Source: Haemonchus contortus (taxonomy: Eukaryota; Nematoda; Chromadorea; Rhabditida; Trichostrongylidae). Taken from it: DNA of 64,000 bases. The translations under genes and the position numbers were made by a program. The stretch spans positions 37,266,472 to 37,330,471 of the forward strand of contig LS997564.1 in the NCBI GenBank assembly GCA_000469685.2, given 5' to 3'. The notes under the pieces were generated by a model. It saw nothing but the letters and a program-made list of their open reading frames with translations, searched no databases and was not told the origin of the DNA. Positions 30,201-42,200 of the stretch are shown one piece after another. Position 1 is the stretch's first letter, and each line of letters starts with the position of its first letter.

Positions 30201-33200
30201 TGCAGTGCATACTGTATTCAGAATGAGACGGTGCTTACGCTTTTAACTGGAAGTCTTGATCTTTTACTCTCGTTCTCAAGAATGAATACTCGTTAAAGAT
30301 TGAACCATTAGGCAAACAAAGCTCCGAGCGGTACTCTTAAATGTCTCGAATGTGGATAACACCTTCATCAGATGTCGTTGTCAATGGATCTTTCTCTTTA
30401 CGAAGATATCATTAGTTGAGAATTCCAGATATCTGACGGTTGAGTAAATTTCGTCGCAGATGATATCGAGCAAAGAGGATCCTTGATTGGATCACAAACC
30501 TTGCTGGGTAGCGGTCGTAATCTAATAGCAAGGAATGAACAAAATTCTCACCTGCTTATCATATTGCCACTAATGGGTCCCTATCACGGCACTTACTACT
30601 CGCTTTTGTCACCCTGCTCTACCATCCCGTCTTATCGAATGAAACATACTGTACGGTCAAAGCTACATCGTAAATGCCGGAGACGTAAGGTTTTTGATCA
30701 GTAGGCGGCCTCACTCAAGTCCCTTATCATCTTTTATTAGTTATTATCGGTTCCTGTCACCGAGTACCTACGATCCTGTAATCCTACATCACTTAATGGA
30801 ATGCTGAGGTTCCACTGTTACGAAAATCCTATTGCTATAGGTCCACGGAAACAGGACTAGTAAATCTCCGTCAAATACACACACCGACACACACGCACAC
30901 ACATACACACACACCGACAAACCAACAGACACACTTAGCGAAATAAATGTAGTAATATAGTCCCGGACGAACTGTGACAAAGAAACATTTATTTGCTCTG
31001 CTTTCTATTGTAGAACTGCTCTTACACCTTCTCTGAGTGCTTGATTGTTGAATTCAATGCCGAACTGAACTTCAATTTCGTCTTGATGGGGACATTTGCT
31101 TGTTTGACTTCTCGCTTTCATTCATGAGTAGATTCCATGCCCGCGGTGGTTTTAGCGGTAGGCTTAGCAGAACTGGTAGAACTGCTACAACTCGCCGTGA
31201 TCGACGACGACAATGGAGACGTTGATTTCGATGATTATTATGCCTTTGTGGAGATTTCATAATAAATTTGTTCGAAAAAAGTATAGTCTAAGTATTTCAT
31301 TTGGAAAATAGATGAATTTTACGAACAAAGCCATACCTATAGAAGAGCAACAGCGATCGACTCCGGGATTTTTTCTACCATCTATTTGGTAACTTTTTTA
31401 AGCACTTTTATGGAATGCCCCGAAAAATAATATGCTTTTTCAAGCACTAAAATGAAATGCCCAAAAAAGTCTAACAAAAAGAGGTGAGTGGAAAAAAAAT
31501 GGAATGAAAATATTTTCCACCCAAAGAGTAAGGGCAGACATACGAGCAAATAATTGGAATAAGTGAAGTTTGCCCTTTGGGTCTAGGTGAAGGAGCCGCA
31601 CTTAACTGAACTATTTCAAGCATGTCTTTCTTGGAGTTGGACTCCAGGCCATATAACCTTTATGGTCCAACGCATGGCCCATCAGACGGCTCTTAAAAGT
31701 CCATTGAACACTATTTCCGAAGCATACCAGACCTTACCAGTTGCTACCACACTAGTTCCATTCACCATCTACTCTCACTGCCGCTTGTATCGACACCTGA
31801 GCATCACTGATAAAAAATATATGGTAAGAAACCCAACTAGAAGGAAGATGTGTTCGAGATAGTTCAGTCAGGTGTGGTTCACGTGACTCACCAGAATTCA
31901 AAGCGCAAACTTCACTTATTCCAATTATTTGCCCATATGTTTGCCCTTACCATTCAAAAGGAAAATATTTCCACTTCGGTTTCTTTTACATCACCTATTT
32001 TCCATAAGCTTTTTCAATCATTTCATAAAAAGGCTTGAAAAAGCTTTACAAAAAGAGATGGTGGAAAACACCAGAAAACGACCATCGTAGCGAATAAAAG
32101 GGACTGGTGAGGGCCACAAGTCAGCGCATCAATTCGATATGCTTCGTCTAGTTGTCTTTTTGAGCCTTCTAGCTTTTGCACTGGTATGTTTTTCGCTCAT
32201 GAAAATTAGGCTATTCCCAACTATGAAATAGTTCAATTAAGCAAGTTCAGCTAACGGTGAGGTTCCTTATGAAGCTTGTCACTTAGGCATGTAGCCCCTC
32301 GAGTTCGACGACGACTTCGGCGACGACCACGGCGATGCCTACCACTACTGCCATGGGCAAAGGCAAGCGCGAAGTCGGACAAGCACACGTTCTTGTCGAG
32401 ACCAACCTGAAATTCAATCCGGCATTGAACACAATCTTGGAGAGAGCATTTAAACAGGGGGTGAGAAATGTTGTAACCATGAAAAACAGAGCGACTCCTT
32501 TATTTGCCCTCGCAGATCACTCAGGACTTTATTCCAAGAGCGAAGAACTTCGCGACAAAGCTACATTCAGGTTGAACAGCATGCGCACAGACACGGAGTC
32601 CACTACGACCACAACCTGGTTTACGGAAAAACGGAGAGAATCGGCCACAAATTCGCTATGGGATACAAAATCTTCGGTGCTGACTGTGACGAGGTACACA
32701 CTCTGGTTTTTACGGATCGAATCATTTTCACTGTTGGAGGCGAGCCTGATGCACTGTAAATGGCTAAGGGCAACAGCTATGTCAAAGTTCCACTGCCCTG
32801 TGAAATTTTCAAGTTCATTCCATGAGCGAAGAAGCAAGCCTTTGCCAAAGAACATCCACTTTGTTGATTAACATTGCGTAGGGTAGTCAAGTTTCCTAAA
32901 ACGGAGTGCGAAGATTCCTTGCAGTTCAATTTTTCTCCAATCCGAATAACTTCCTTGCAAATTGATTACTTTGTCATGACTGTTGCCTTAACTGGGGAGA
33001 GTATTTCCCATAGCGCGATAATACGGTAGTGCGCTATCGTTGTGCATTTCTGAATTAACTTTCGACCATGAGTTTGTTCTAACCTCCAGCGGATAAGACC
33101 ATGTTCTATAGAACTCTTTACAGCTTGAAAACTTCATATCGTCAGGGAAGAAGCAGACGGACCTTATCGGAACAGTTTTCGCGATGTGCAACGGTAAACT

Positions 33201-36200
33201 GATGGTTCTATAAAATTCCAATATGAGCTGTGAAACCAGAATAAATCTTTGGCACGGAGTCTGTGTAGACTATTTTGTGAAAGAACTCTAGCGGGAAGAG
33301 CTGTCAAAGTGAAACTCGTTTGGTCGTTGTGTCATGTGATGTCACACGTTCGCTCTCAACTCGAAAACGTAGGTTTAGCAGTCGATATCTGTAAATGCCA
33401 GGAGCTGCTGTAGCTACGACGACGACACTCTTCTTACTATCACCATACTAACCAGCTTGCAAGCTACACAGCACGAGCTACACATCCAACTTTGCGCCTC
33501 GGTTTTACTGACAGCGCGACGTTTGTGCTCCTCGAACGGATTGACGATAGTTGAGAATTTTTGCGAGAATTCAGCAAAATAATTCGAGATCTTGGAACTT
33601 GCAATTTCCATTCTGTTTTTTCGAGTACTATACCACCCGGAAGCACTGTGAGCACTCCTTATACCAAAACCCTTCGTTTGCCCACACCTTAGGCGCAGTA
33701 ACAGCTACCTCAAATCCAGAGCACACCGAGTGAAAAACATATATTGGCGAGAGGCAGATAGAGAAGTAGGGAAGACTCACGTAATATTAGGTTGATGCAT
33801 AATTATTGCGGATTTTTTCGCGGCTCTTTTTCTCTTGGAAGAATTTGACTTTCGAGTTCGGGTTCTTTTTAGAAATGATCTACTTAATTCCCTCTACAAG
33901 AATATACTCGAAAAATCATCCGTATATTCGCGAAATTAGGCTTTACTACAGTACTCGCCGTAAGAAACTCAAAAATTTGCGATAATACCGCGAGCTCGCG
34001 TCTTTTTCGTCTTTTCTTTATAAATCGCTTTGAAATAAATTAAATAAATTAATCGAGGAGAAAAAAATACCGTTGAACTCAGCTCATCGAACTCTACAAG
34101 ATGATACCCTAAAATGTACTACCCTAATACCCTAAAAATGAAAATGCTTTATTTTGGATTGCGCCATGCACTTGAGCTCCATCCGAAAAGTGATTGCATG
34201 CACATGGGGTGCACGCTTTAGTGCTTGAAGGAGCTCATTGGTCCCTGAAGATAATCTGTTCAGATTTTGCTTTGGATTGCGCCACGCACTCGATTTTACT
34301 CAGTACAATGTGAAAATGATTATTAGTTTTGTTCAGTCCCCATTGTTCCTTTTTTGGTTTCAAGGTTGTAGATAAGTGCATCTTCGGTTTCTGCACTCAA
34401 CACTCCTTTTTGCAGGTTCCATTGAGAACATGACATCAATTTACGGCAAAATAACAAAGTCAATTTTTTTGGCATTTTCCAATTTTTGGAGGAATTTTTC
34501 TCCGGAACCTGAGGAGGCGGCAGCGAGGCACCCCACTGTCGTAGACTACACTTTGTATTCTGCGAGGCTGTTATGGTACACCCTATCACAGATCAAAATT
34601 TCTCCCTTGGTATGGCCCCAAACTTCGAACTTCGTCGAGCCCAATTGATAAAACAATATTTTTTCCCTTCCCGTTGGTCTTTTTGCAGCTGCGTTATACA
34701 CTGTTAGATTCCCCGTGAAAAATCCTATCGAATGATATACAGGTCGACCTGTGACGAAAACCTCCCTCCACAACCATTTTCTGCAGTAGGCCTGTCTCTT
34801 TGAGGTTTCCTGCAGGGCGTGTTTTGATACGCATGCGGCCGAGTACTGTAGTGGTGGGAATTTGGAAGCTTTCAAATGATAATTATTTGAATGGGTGGTT
34901 AGATCTTCTGGTGGCGGGGTACTGAAGTGGCGAAAAGGGAGGGTTGGATCGATTAATGATTACTTTAGTGGGGGGTAAGATCTGCAGGGAAGGGGGTACT
35001 GTAGTGGCGGGAAAGTGGGGCAGTTTGAATGGGAGTTTTGAGCCAGTGTGAAGGAGCGGTTTCCATCGTTCATCTATAATGTGGAGGCTGTAGATAAGTG
35101 CATCTACGGTCTCTGCACTCAATTCTCCTCCTTACAGGTTCCATTGAGAGTATGACATGGATTTACGGCAAAATAACGAAGTCGATTTTTTTGGCATTCT
35201 TCAATTTTTGGAGGAATTTTTCTCCGGAACCTGAGGAAACGGCAGCCAGGCAATCCACTATTGTAGACTAAACTTAGTCTCACAAGGTTGGCGATTTGTG
35301 GGCAAAACTCCAGTCTCGGACGGGACTCGAACCCGTACTTGTCCTTTCCGGGGACCGTGCTCTTATCCCTTACACTACCGAGACCCCGCTTGCCCTCGCC
35401 TTCTTAATGGCTTATATAAGGGATAAGAGCACGGTCCCCGGAAAGGACAAGTACGGGTTCGAGTCCCGTCCGAGACTGGAGTTTTGCCCACAAATCGCCA
35501 ACCTTGTGAGACTTTCGCATCGCGTACTGCGGCAAACAGCAGTTAACAAAACATCAAGTCAAAACAAGTTCTAACTAGTAAAGCTTACAGCTTAACGGTT
35601 CTGTGCTGATATTGGCCGACCGGCTCAACACGTTGTACGTGTGAGTGCTGATAAGCTATGGCATATAAGCCATTAAGAAGGCGAGGGCAAGCGGGGTCTC
35701 GGTAGTGTAAGGGATAAGAGCACGGTCCCCGGAAAGGACAAGTACGGGTTCGAGTCCCGTCCGAGACTGGAGTTTTGCCCACAAATCGCCAACCTTGTGA
35801 GACTTTCGCATCGCGTACTGCGGCAAACAGCAGTTAACAAAACATCAAGTCAAAACAAGTTCTAACTAGTAAAGCTTACAGCTTAACGGTTCTGTGCTGA
35901 TATTGGCCGACCGGCTCAACACGTTGTACGTGTGAGTGCTGATAAGCTATGGCATATAAGCCATTAAGAAGGCGAGGGCAAGCGGGGTCTCGGTAGTGTA
36001 AGGGATAAGAGCACGGTCCCCGGAAAGGACAAGTACGGGTTCGAGTCCCGTCCGAGACTGGAGTTTTGCCCACAAATCGCCAACCTTGTGAGACTTTCGC
36101 ATCGCGTACTGCGGCAAACAGCAGTTAACAAAACATCAAGTCAAAACAAGTTCTAACTAGTAAAGCTTACAGCTTAACGGTTCTGTGCTGATATTGGCCG

Positions 36201-39200
36201 ACCGGCTCAACACGTTGTACGTGTGAGTGCTGATAAGCTATGGCATATAAGCCATTAAGAAGGCGAGGGCAAGCGGGGTCTCGGTTGTGTAAGGGATAAG
36301 AGCACGGTCCCCGGAAAGGACAAGTACGGGTTCGAGTCCCGTCCGAGACTGGAGTTTTGCCCACAAATCGCCAACCTTGTGAGACTTTCGCATCGCGTAC
36401 TGCGGCAAACAGCAGTTAACAAAACATCAAGTCAAAACAAGTTCTAACTAGTAAAGCTTACAGCTTAACGGTTCTGTGCTGATATTGGCCGACCGGCTCA
36501 ACACGTTGTACGTGTGAGTGCTGATAAGCTATGGCATATAAGCCATTAAGAAGGCGAGGGCAAGCGGGGTCTCGGTAGCGTAAGGGATAAGAGCACGGTC
36601 CCCGGAAATGACAAGTACGGGTTCGAGTCCCGTCCGAGACTGGAGTTTTGTTCACAAATCGCCAACCTTGTGAGACTTTCGCATCGCGTACTGCGGCAAA
36701 CAGCAGTTAACAAAACATCAAGTCAAAACTAAACTTAGTGTTCTGCGAGGCTATTATGGTAAATCTTACCGAAGATAAACAGTTCTTTCTCGGCATGGCT
36801 CCAAATTTCGAACTTCGTCAAGCCCAAATCATAAAGCAACGTTTTTTCCCTTTCCGCTGGGGAAAGAAACAATCATTAGATAGCACTTTTCACGGAGAAT
36901 CTAGCGCTACACAACTTAATTGCAAAAATCCAAGCGGCAAGGTGAAAAAGCATAATTTTGTAATTTGAGCGTGACGATAGGTGAAGTTTGGAGCCATGCC
37001 AAGAAAGAACTGTTTATCTTCGGTGAGCTTTACCATAATAGCCTCGCAGAACACTAAGTTTAGTCTACAATAGTGGATTGTCTGGCTGCCGCCTCCTCAG
37101 GTTCCGGAGAAAAATTCCTCCAAAAATTGAAAAATGCCAAAAAAATCGACTTCGTTATTTTGTCGTAAATCCATGTCATACTCTCAATGGAACCTGTAAG
37201 GGGGAGAATTGAGTGCAGAGACCGTAGATGCACTTATCTACAGCCTCTACATTATAAATGAACGATGGAAACCGCTCCTTCACACTGGCTCAAAACTCCC
37301 ATTCAAACTGCCCCACTTTCCCGCCACTACAGTACCCCTTCCCTGCAGATCTTACCCCCCACTAAAGTAATCATTAATCGATCCAACCCTCCCTTTTCGC
37401 CACTTCAGTACCCCGCCACCAGCAGAACTGATCCCCCATTCAAATAATTATCATTCGAAAGCCTCCAGATTCCCGCCACTACAGTACTCGGCCGCATGCG
37501 TATCAAAACACGCCCTGCAGGAAACCTCTCAGAGACAGGCCTACTGCAGAAAATGGTTGTGGAGGGAGGTTTTCGTTACGGGTCGACCTGTATATCATTC
37601 GATAGGATTTTTCACGGGGAATCTAACAGTGTATAACGCAGATGCAAAAAAACCAACGGGAAGGGAAAAAATATTGTTTTATGAACTGGGCTCGACGAAG
37701 TTCGAAGTTTGGGGCCATACCAAGGGAGAAATTTTGATCTGTGATAGGGTGTACCATAACAGCCTCGCAGAATACAAAGTGTAGTCTACGACAGTGGAGT
37801 GCCTCGCTGCCGCCTCCTCAGGTTCCGGAGAAAAATTCCTCCAAAAATTGGAAAATGCCAAAAAAATCGACTGTCATTTTGCCGTAAGCTTTACTAGTTA
37901 GAACTTGTTTTGACTTGATGTTTTGTTAACTGCTGTTTGCCGCAGTACGCGATGCGAAAGTCTCACAAGGTTGGCGATTTGTGGGCAAAACTCCAGTCTC
38001 GGACGGGACTCGAACCCGTACTTGTCCTTTCCGGGGACCGTGCTCTTATCCCTTATATAAGCCATTAAGAAGGCGAGGGCAAGCGGGGTCTCGGTAGTGT
38101 AAGGGATAAGAGCACGGTCCCCGGAAAGGACAAGTACGGGTTCGAGTCCCGTCCGAGACTGGAGTTTTGCCCACAAATCGCCAACCTTGTGAGACTAAGT
38201 TTAGTCTACAATAGTGGATTGCCTGGCTGCCGTTCCCTCAGGTTCCGGAGAAAAATTCCTCCAAAAATTGAAGAATGCCAAAAAAATCGACTTCGTTATT
38301 TTGCCGTAAATCCATGTCATATTCTCAATGGAACTTGCAAAAAGGAGTGTTGAGTGCAGAAACCGAAGATGCACTTATCTACAGCCTTGAAACCAAAAAA
38401 GGAACAATGGGGACTGAGCAAAACTAATAATCATTTTCACATTGTACTGAGTAAAATCGAGTGCGTGGCGCAATCCAAAGCAAATTCTGAACAGATCATC
38501 TTCAGGGACCAATGAGCTCCTTCGAACGCGAAAGCGTGCACCCCATGTGCATGCAATCACTTTTCGGATGGAGCTCAAGTGCATGGCGCAAACCAAAATA
38601 AAGCATTTTCAACATTTTAGGGTATCATCTTGTAGAGCTCGATGAGCTGAGTTCAACAGTTTTTTTTCTCCTCGATTAAATAATCTTAAAGCGATTTATA
38701 AAGAAAAGACGAAAAAGACGCCAACTCGCGGTATTTTCGCAAATTTTTGAGTTCTTACGGCGAGTACTTTACTTCGAGAAAGATTGGAAGGTGGCGCACT
38801 CATTCCGCTATCTCAGTAACCTTTCGGCGATCGTTCATTAGGTGATCTAGTGAAAGTACACATGACTTCCTGGCGGTCAAACCACGATTATTTTGATAAT
38901 TTCTAATTCCTTTGCATTTCAACTGCCTCTATATATTACGACCTCTAATAGTAGGTTGATGCATAATAATTGCGGATTTTTTTCCAGCAAATTTTACTTA
39001 AAGAAACTAAAGAAGTTCTAAGCAAAGACATATTTAAATAATTACTCCGGAACTTATTCACCATCTACGTCAAGCACTGTTTCCCATTGATCAGTTAGTC
39101 GGATCCCAAAAGCGAAGAAGTTTTGATCCTTACGGGCGATCCACGCCTTGACATCGGCCATCAAGTCATCCAAATCGACGTAACATCTATTCTCTAGCCA

Positions 39201-42200
39201 TTTTTTCGATGAACGGTTGACGAGATAATCCATAAAAGTTTCTGCTGGTGAATATGGTAGATTTGGGGACAGATCCCATTTCTTGGTTGGCTCTGGCTGA
39301 TTGTTCGATCGCCGATTTGATTGCTGAAAAGTTACTGAGAGCGTGGAATGACTGTGCCACCTCCCAATCTTTCTCGAAGTAGTTAGGCCTAATTTCGCGA
39401 ATATGTGGATGGACTCTTAAGCATATTCTTGTAGAGGAAATCAAGTAGATCATTTCTAGAAAAAACCCAAACTCAATAGTCAAACACTTTCGGGAGAAAA
39501 AAAGCCGCGAAAAAATCCGCAATAATTATGCATCAACCTAATAATTTAATAGGCTGATGCACAATTATTGCAGATTTTTCCACGGCTTCTTTTCTCTCGA
39601 TAAAATTAAACCTCTAAATTCAGGATTTTTGTAGTAATAATCTTCTCGATTTCCTCAACAGAAATATGTCTAGAAAGTCGTCTTCATATACGCCAAATTA
39701 TGCTCTAGTACTCCAAGAAATGTTGGAAGGTGGCCCACTCATAACGTGATTTCAACGAACTTTTCGGCGATGGAACAGTCAGCCAAAGCCGAATAATGAA
39801 TTGAATCTGCTCCTACGGTCGCCCTATTCACCAACAGAAACTCCTTTGGATTATCACGATGATCGCCCGTTGAAAAATTGGTTAACGGCCAGAACCTTCG
39901 TCGAAGTGGATGGCTTGATGCCCAACGCCAAGGCGTGATCGCCTCCAAGAATCGAAACTTCTTAACCTGGAGAATCCGACCGCCGAGCAAATGGGAAACA
40001 GTGCTTGACGTAGCTGGTGGATATGTTCCGGATCAATTATTTGTTCATGTCTTTGCTAGATATTTCTGTCGTTTCTTCAAGTAAAACTTGCGGAAAAATT
40101 CGCAGTAATTATGCATCAACCTAATAGTATATATAATTGTGCGTAGCATATGCCATTGAATAGAGCAAAACTGGAAAAAATGTCTACGTCACTGGTGCTG
40201 AGCTACATAATTTTAATGTAATGTGGTGATCTTTTATTTATACGTTCTCTCGGCTAACGCCGGGCTTCCCTCGTTCTTCGACGAAGTTGCAGTGCATACT
40301 GTATTCAGAATGAGACGGTGCTTACGCTTTTAACTGGGAGTCTTGATCTTCTACTCTCGTTGTTAAGAATGAATACCCGTTGAAGATTCAATTATTAGGC
40401 AAACAAAGCTTCGAGCGGTACTCTTAAATGTCTCGAGTGTGGATAACACCTTCATCAGATGTCGTTATCAATGGACCTTTCTCTTTACGAAGATATCATT
40501 AGTTGAGAATTCCAGATATCTGACGGTTGAGTAAATTTTGTCGCAGACGATATCGAGCAAAGAGGATCCTTGATTGGATCACGAACCTCGCTGGGTAGCA
40601 CTCGTAATCCAATGGCAAGGAATGAACAAAGTTCTAAACTGCTTATCGTATTGCCCTAAGGGGTCCCTATCACTGCACTTACCACTCACTTTTGTCACCC
40701 TTCTCTAGCATCCCGTCTCATCGAATGAAACATACTGAACAGCCGAAGCTACATCGCAAATACCGGAGACGTAAGCATTTTGGTCGGTAGGTGGCCTCTC
40801 TTAGGTCCCTTATCTTCTCTTATCAGTTATGATCAGTTCCTGGCACCGACTACCTACGATCCCGTCATATCCTACATCACTTATTGAAATGCTAACGTTC
40901 CACTGTTAATGCGAAAATTTTGACGCTTCAGGTTCACAGGAATAGGAGTTATTAATTTGTGGGCAAAATTTCTTTCACGCACGCCCCGTCCCCAGTGGGC
41001 GGCGTCTGCCCTGCTATCTGCCATGTGTGTTCCTATCCTGCTGGCTGTGCTCCTATCAAATTTCAACGCTCTAGGTCCACAGGAGAACAGGAATTATGAT
41101 TCTCCGGCCAAATACATACACCGACCCACAGATACAAACACAAACACAACGACAAACCAACAGACACACTTAGCGAACTATGTGAAGTAGGATAGTCCCG
41201 GAAGAATGTGATACAGAAACATTTCTTTGTTCTGCTTTCTACTGTGGAATTACGCTTATACATTTTTGAGTGCGGCCATGAAAATTGAATTCAATGCCGG
41301 ACTGAATTTCAATTTTGTCTTGACGGGGACATTTGCTTGTTTGACTTTTCGCTTCCTTGCGCTTGTTTTGGAGGTAGGTTCAGCAGGACTGGTAAAACTG
41401 CCACAATTCGAAGTGGTCGACGATGACGACGAAGACGATGAATTCGATGATTGACATGCCTTCGTGAAGATTCCAGAAGAAATTTTCGTTAGCTATAGTA
41501 TAGGTATTTTACGTGGAAAGCAGACGAATTCCACGAGCAACGAACGTACCAGTGATAGAGCTAGGCTAGAAGGCTCAGAAAGAAAGCTAGACGGAAAATA
41601 GCGAACCTCTGCGCTGACTTGTGACGTTCACGAGCCTCTTTTACTCGGAACAAGGTTTTACTTCGGGATTTTTTCTACCGTCTATTTGGGTGACTTTTTT
41701 TTCAAGCACTTTTATGGAACGCTCTGAAAATTAATACCTTTTTCAAGCACTTGTATGAAATTCCTTAAAAAAGTTTAACAAAAAGAGGTAAATGAAAAAA
41801 ATAAAATGAAAATATTGTTCACTCAAAGAGGAAGGACAAACATATGAGCAAATAATTGGAATAAGTGAAGTCTACCCTTTGGGTTCAGGTGGCAGTAGCC
41901 TTACCTGACTGAACTATTTCAAGCATGTCTTTCTTGGAGTTGGGCTACTAGTCATATAATACTTTATTAGCCAACGTATCGTCGTCGCCCGTCAGACTGC
42001 TCTTGAACGTCCACTGAATAGTCTTTCTGAGGCATCCTACAAGATCTTACCAGTTGCTACCACTAGTTCTATTCACCATCTACGTCTCGCTGCCGCTTAC
42101 ATCGTACACCTGAGTATCAATGATAAATATATGGTCAGAAACCCAACCAGAAGAAAAATGTGTTCGAGATAGTTCAGTCAAGTGTGGCTCAGCTGGCTCA

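Larger units (their letters stand above)
35411..36729 (+). repeat. Tandem array of a 291-bp unit carrying a tRNA-like sequence
   Basis: The period is 291 bp (tRNA-like starts at 35696, 35987, 36278, 36569) with near-identical units. Each unit has the 72-nt tRNA-like sequence followed by GTTTTGCCCACAAATCGCC, a spacer with CGTACTGCGGCAAACAGCAG, and a block ending AAGGCGAGGGCAAGC. A truncated tRNA-like copy (35418-35476) opens the array. The few differences between units sit mostly in the last two copies, which points to recent amplification. Confidence 0.9.
33948..38767. mobile_element. Giant foldback element (4.8 kb), nonautonomous
   Basis: The ends are inverted repeats starting GTACTCGCCGTAAGAA, and the inverted homology continues for over 1 kb per arm. 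Left arm 33948-35284; right arm 37063-37885 and 38195-38767, interrupted by a tRNA-like foldback insert at about 37886-38194. TTTACT flanks both ends (33942-33947 and 38768-38773), a candidate 6-bp target duplication inside mariner M2. Each arm repeats a module with TTTTTGGAGGAATTTTTCTC and GAACCTGAGGA. The centre holds the 291-bp tandem array and a second nested palindrome. No transposase frame was found, so it would depend on a partner in trans. Confidence 0.8.

Noticed and set aside
34323..34875. Open frames of 88-109 codons in the foldback arms
   Set aside because: They recur as mirror images in the right arm, differ in frame between arms and resemble no protein. They reflect inverted repeats.
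35585..36655. Four 65-codon minus-strand frames repeated every 291 bp
   Set aside because: They are the complement of the tRNA-like unit and its flank, repeated with the array. No splice or start context differs from noise.
35411..36729. CRISPR-like regular repeat spacing
   Set aside because: The whole 291-bp unit is repeated without unique spacers, and the genome is eukaryotic.
39878..40084. 68-codon frame in M4 and its twin at 28625-28831 as genes
   Set aside because: They are out-of-frame readings of a decayed mariner transposase tail within deleted elements.
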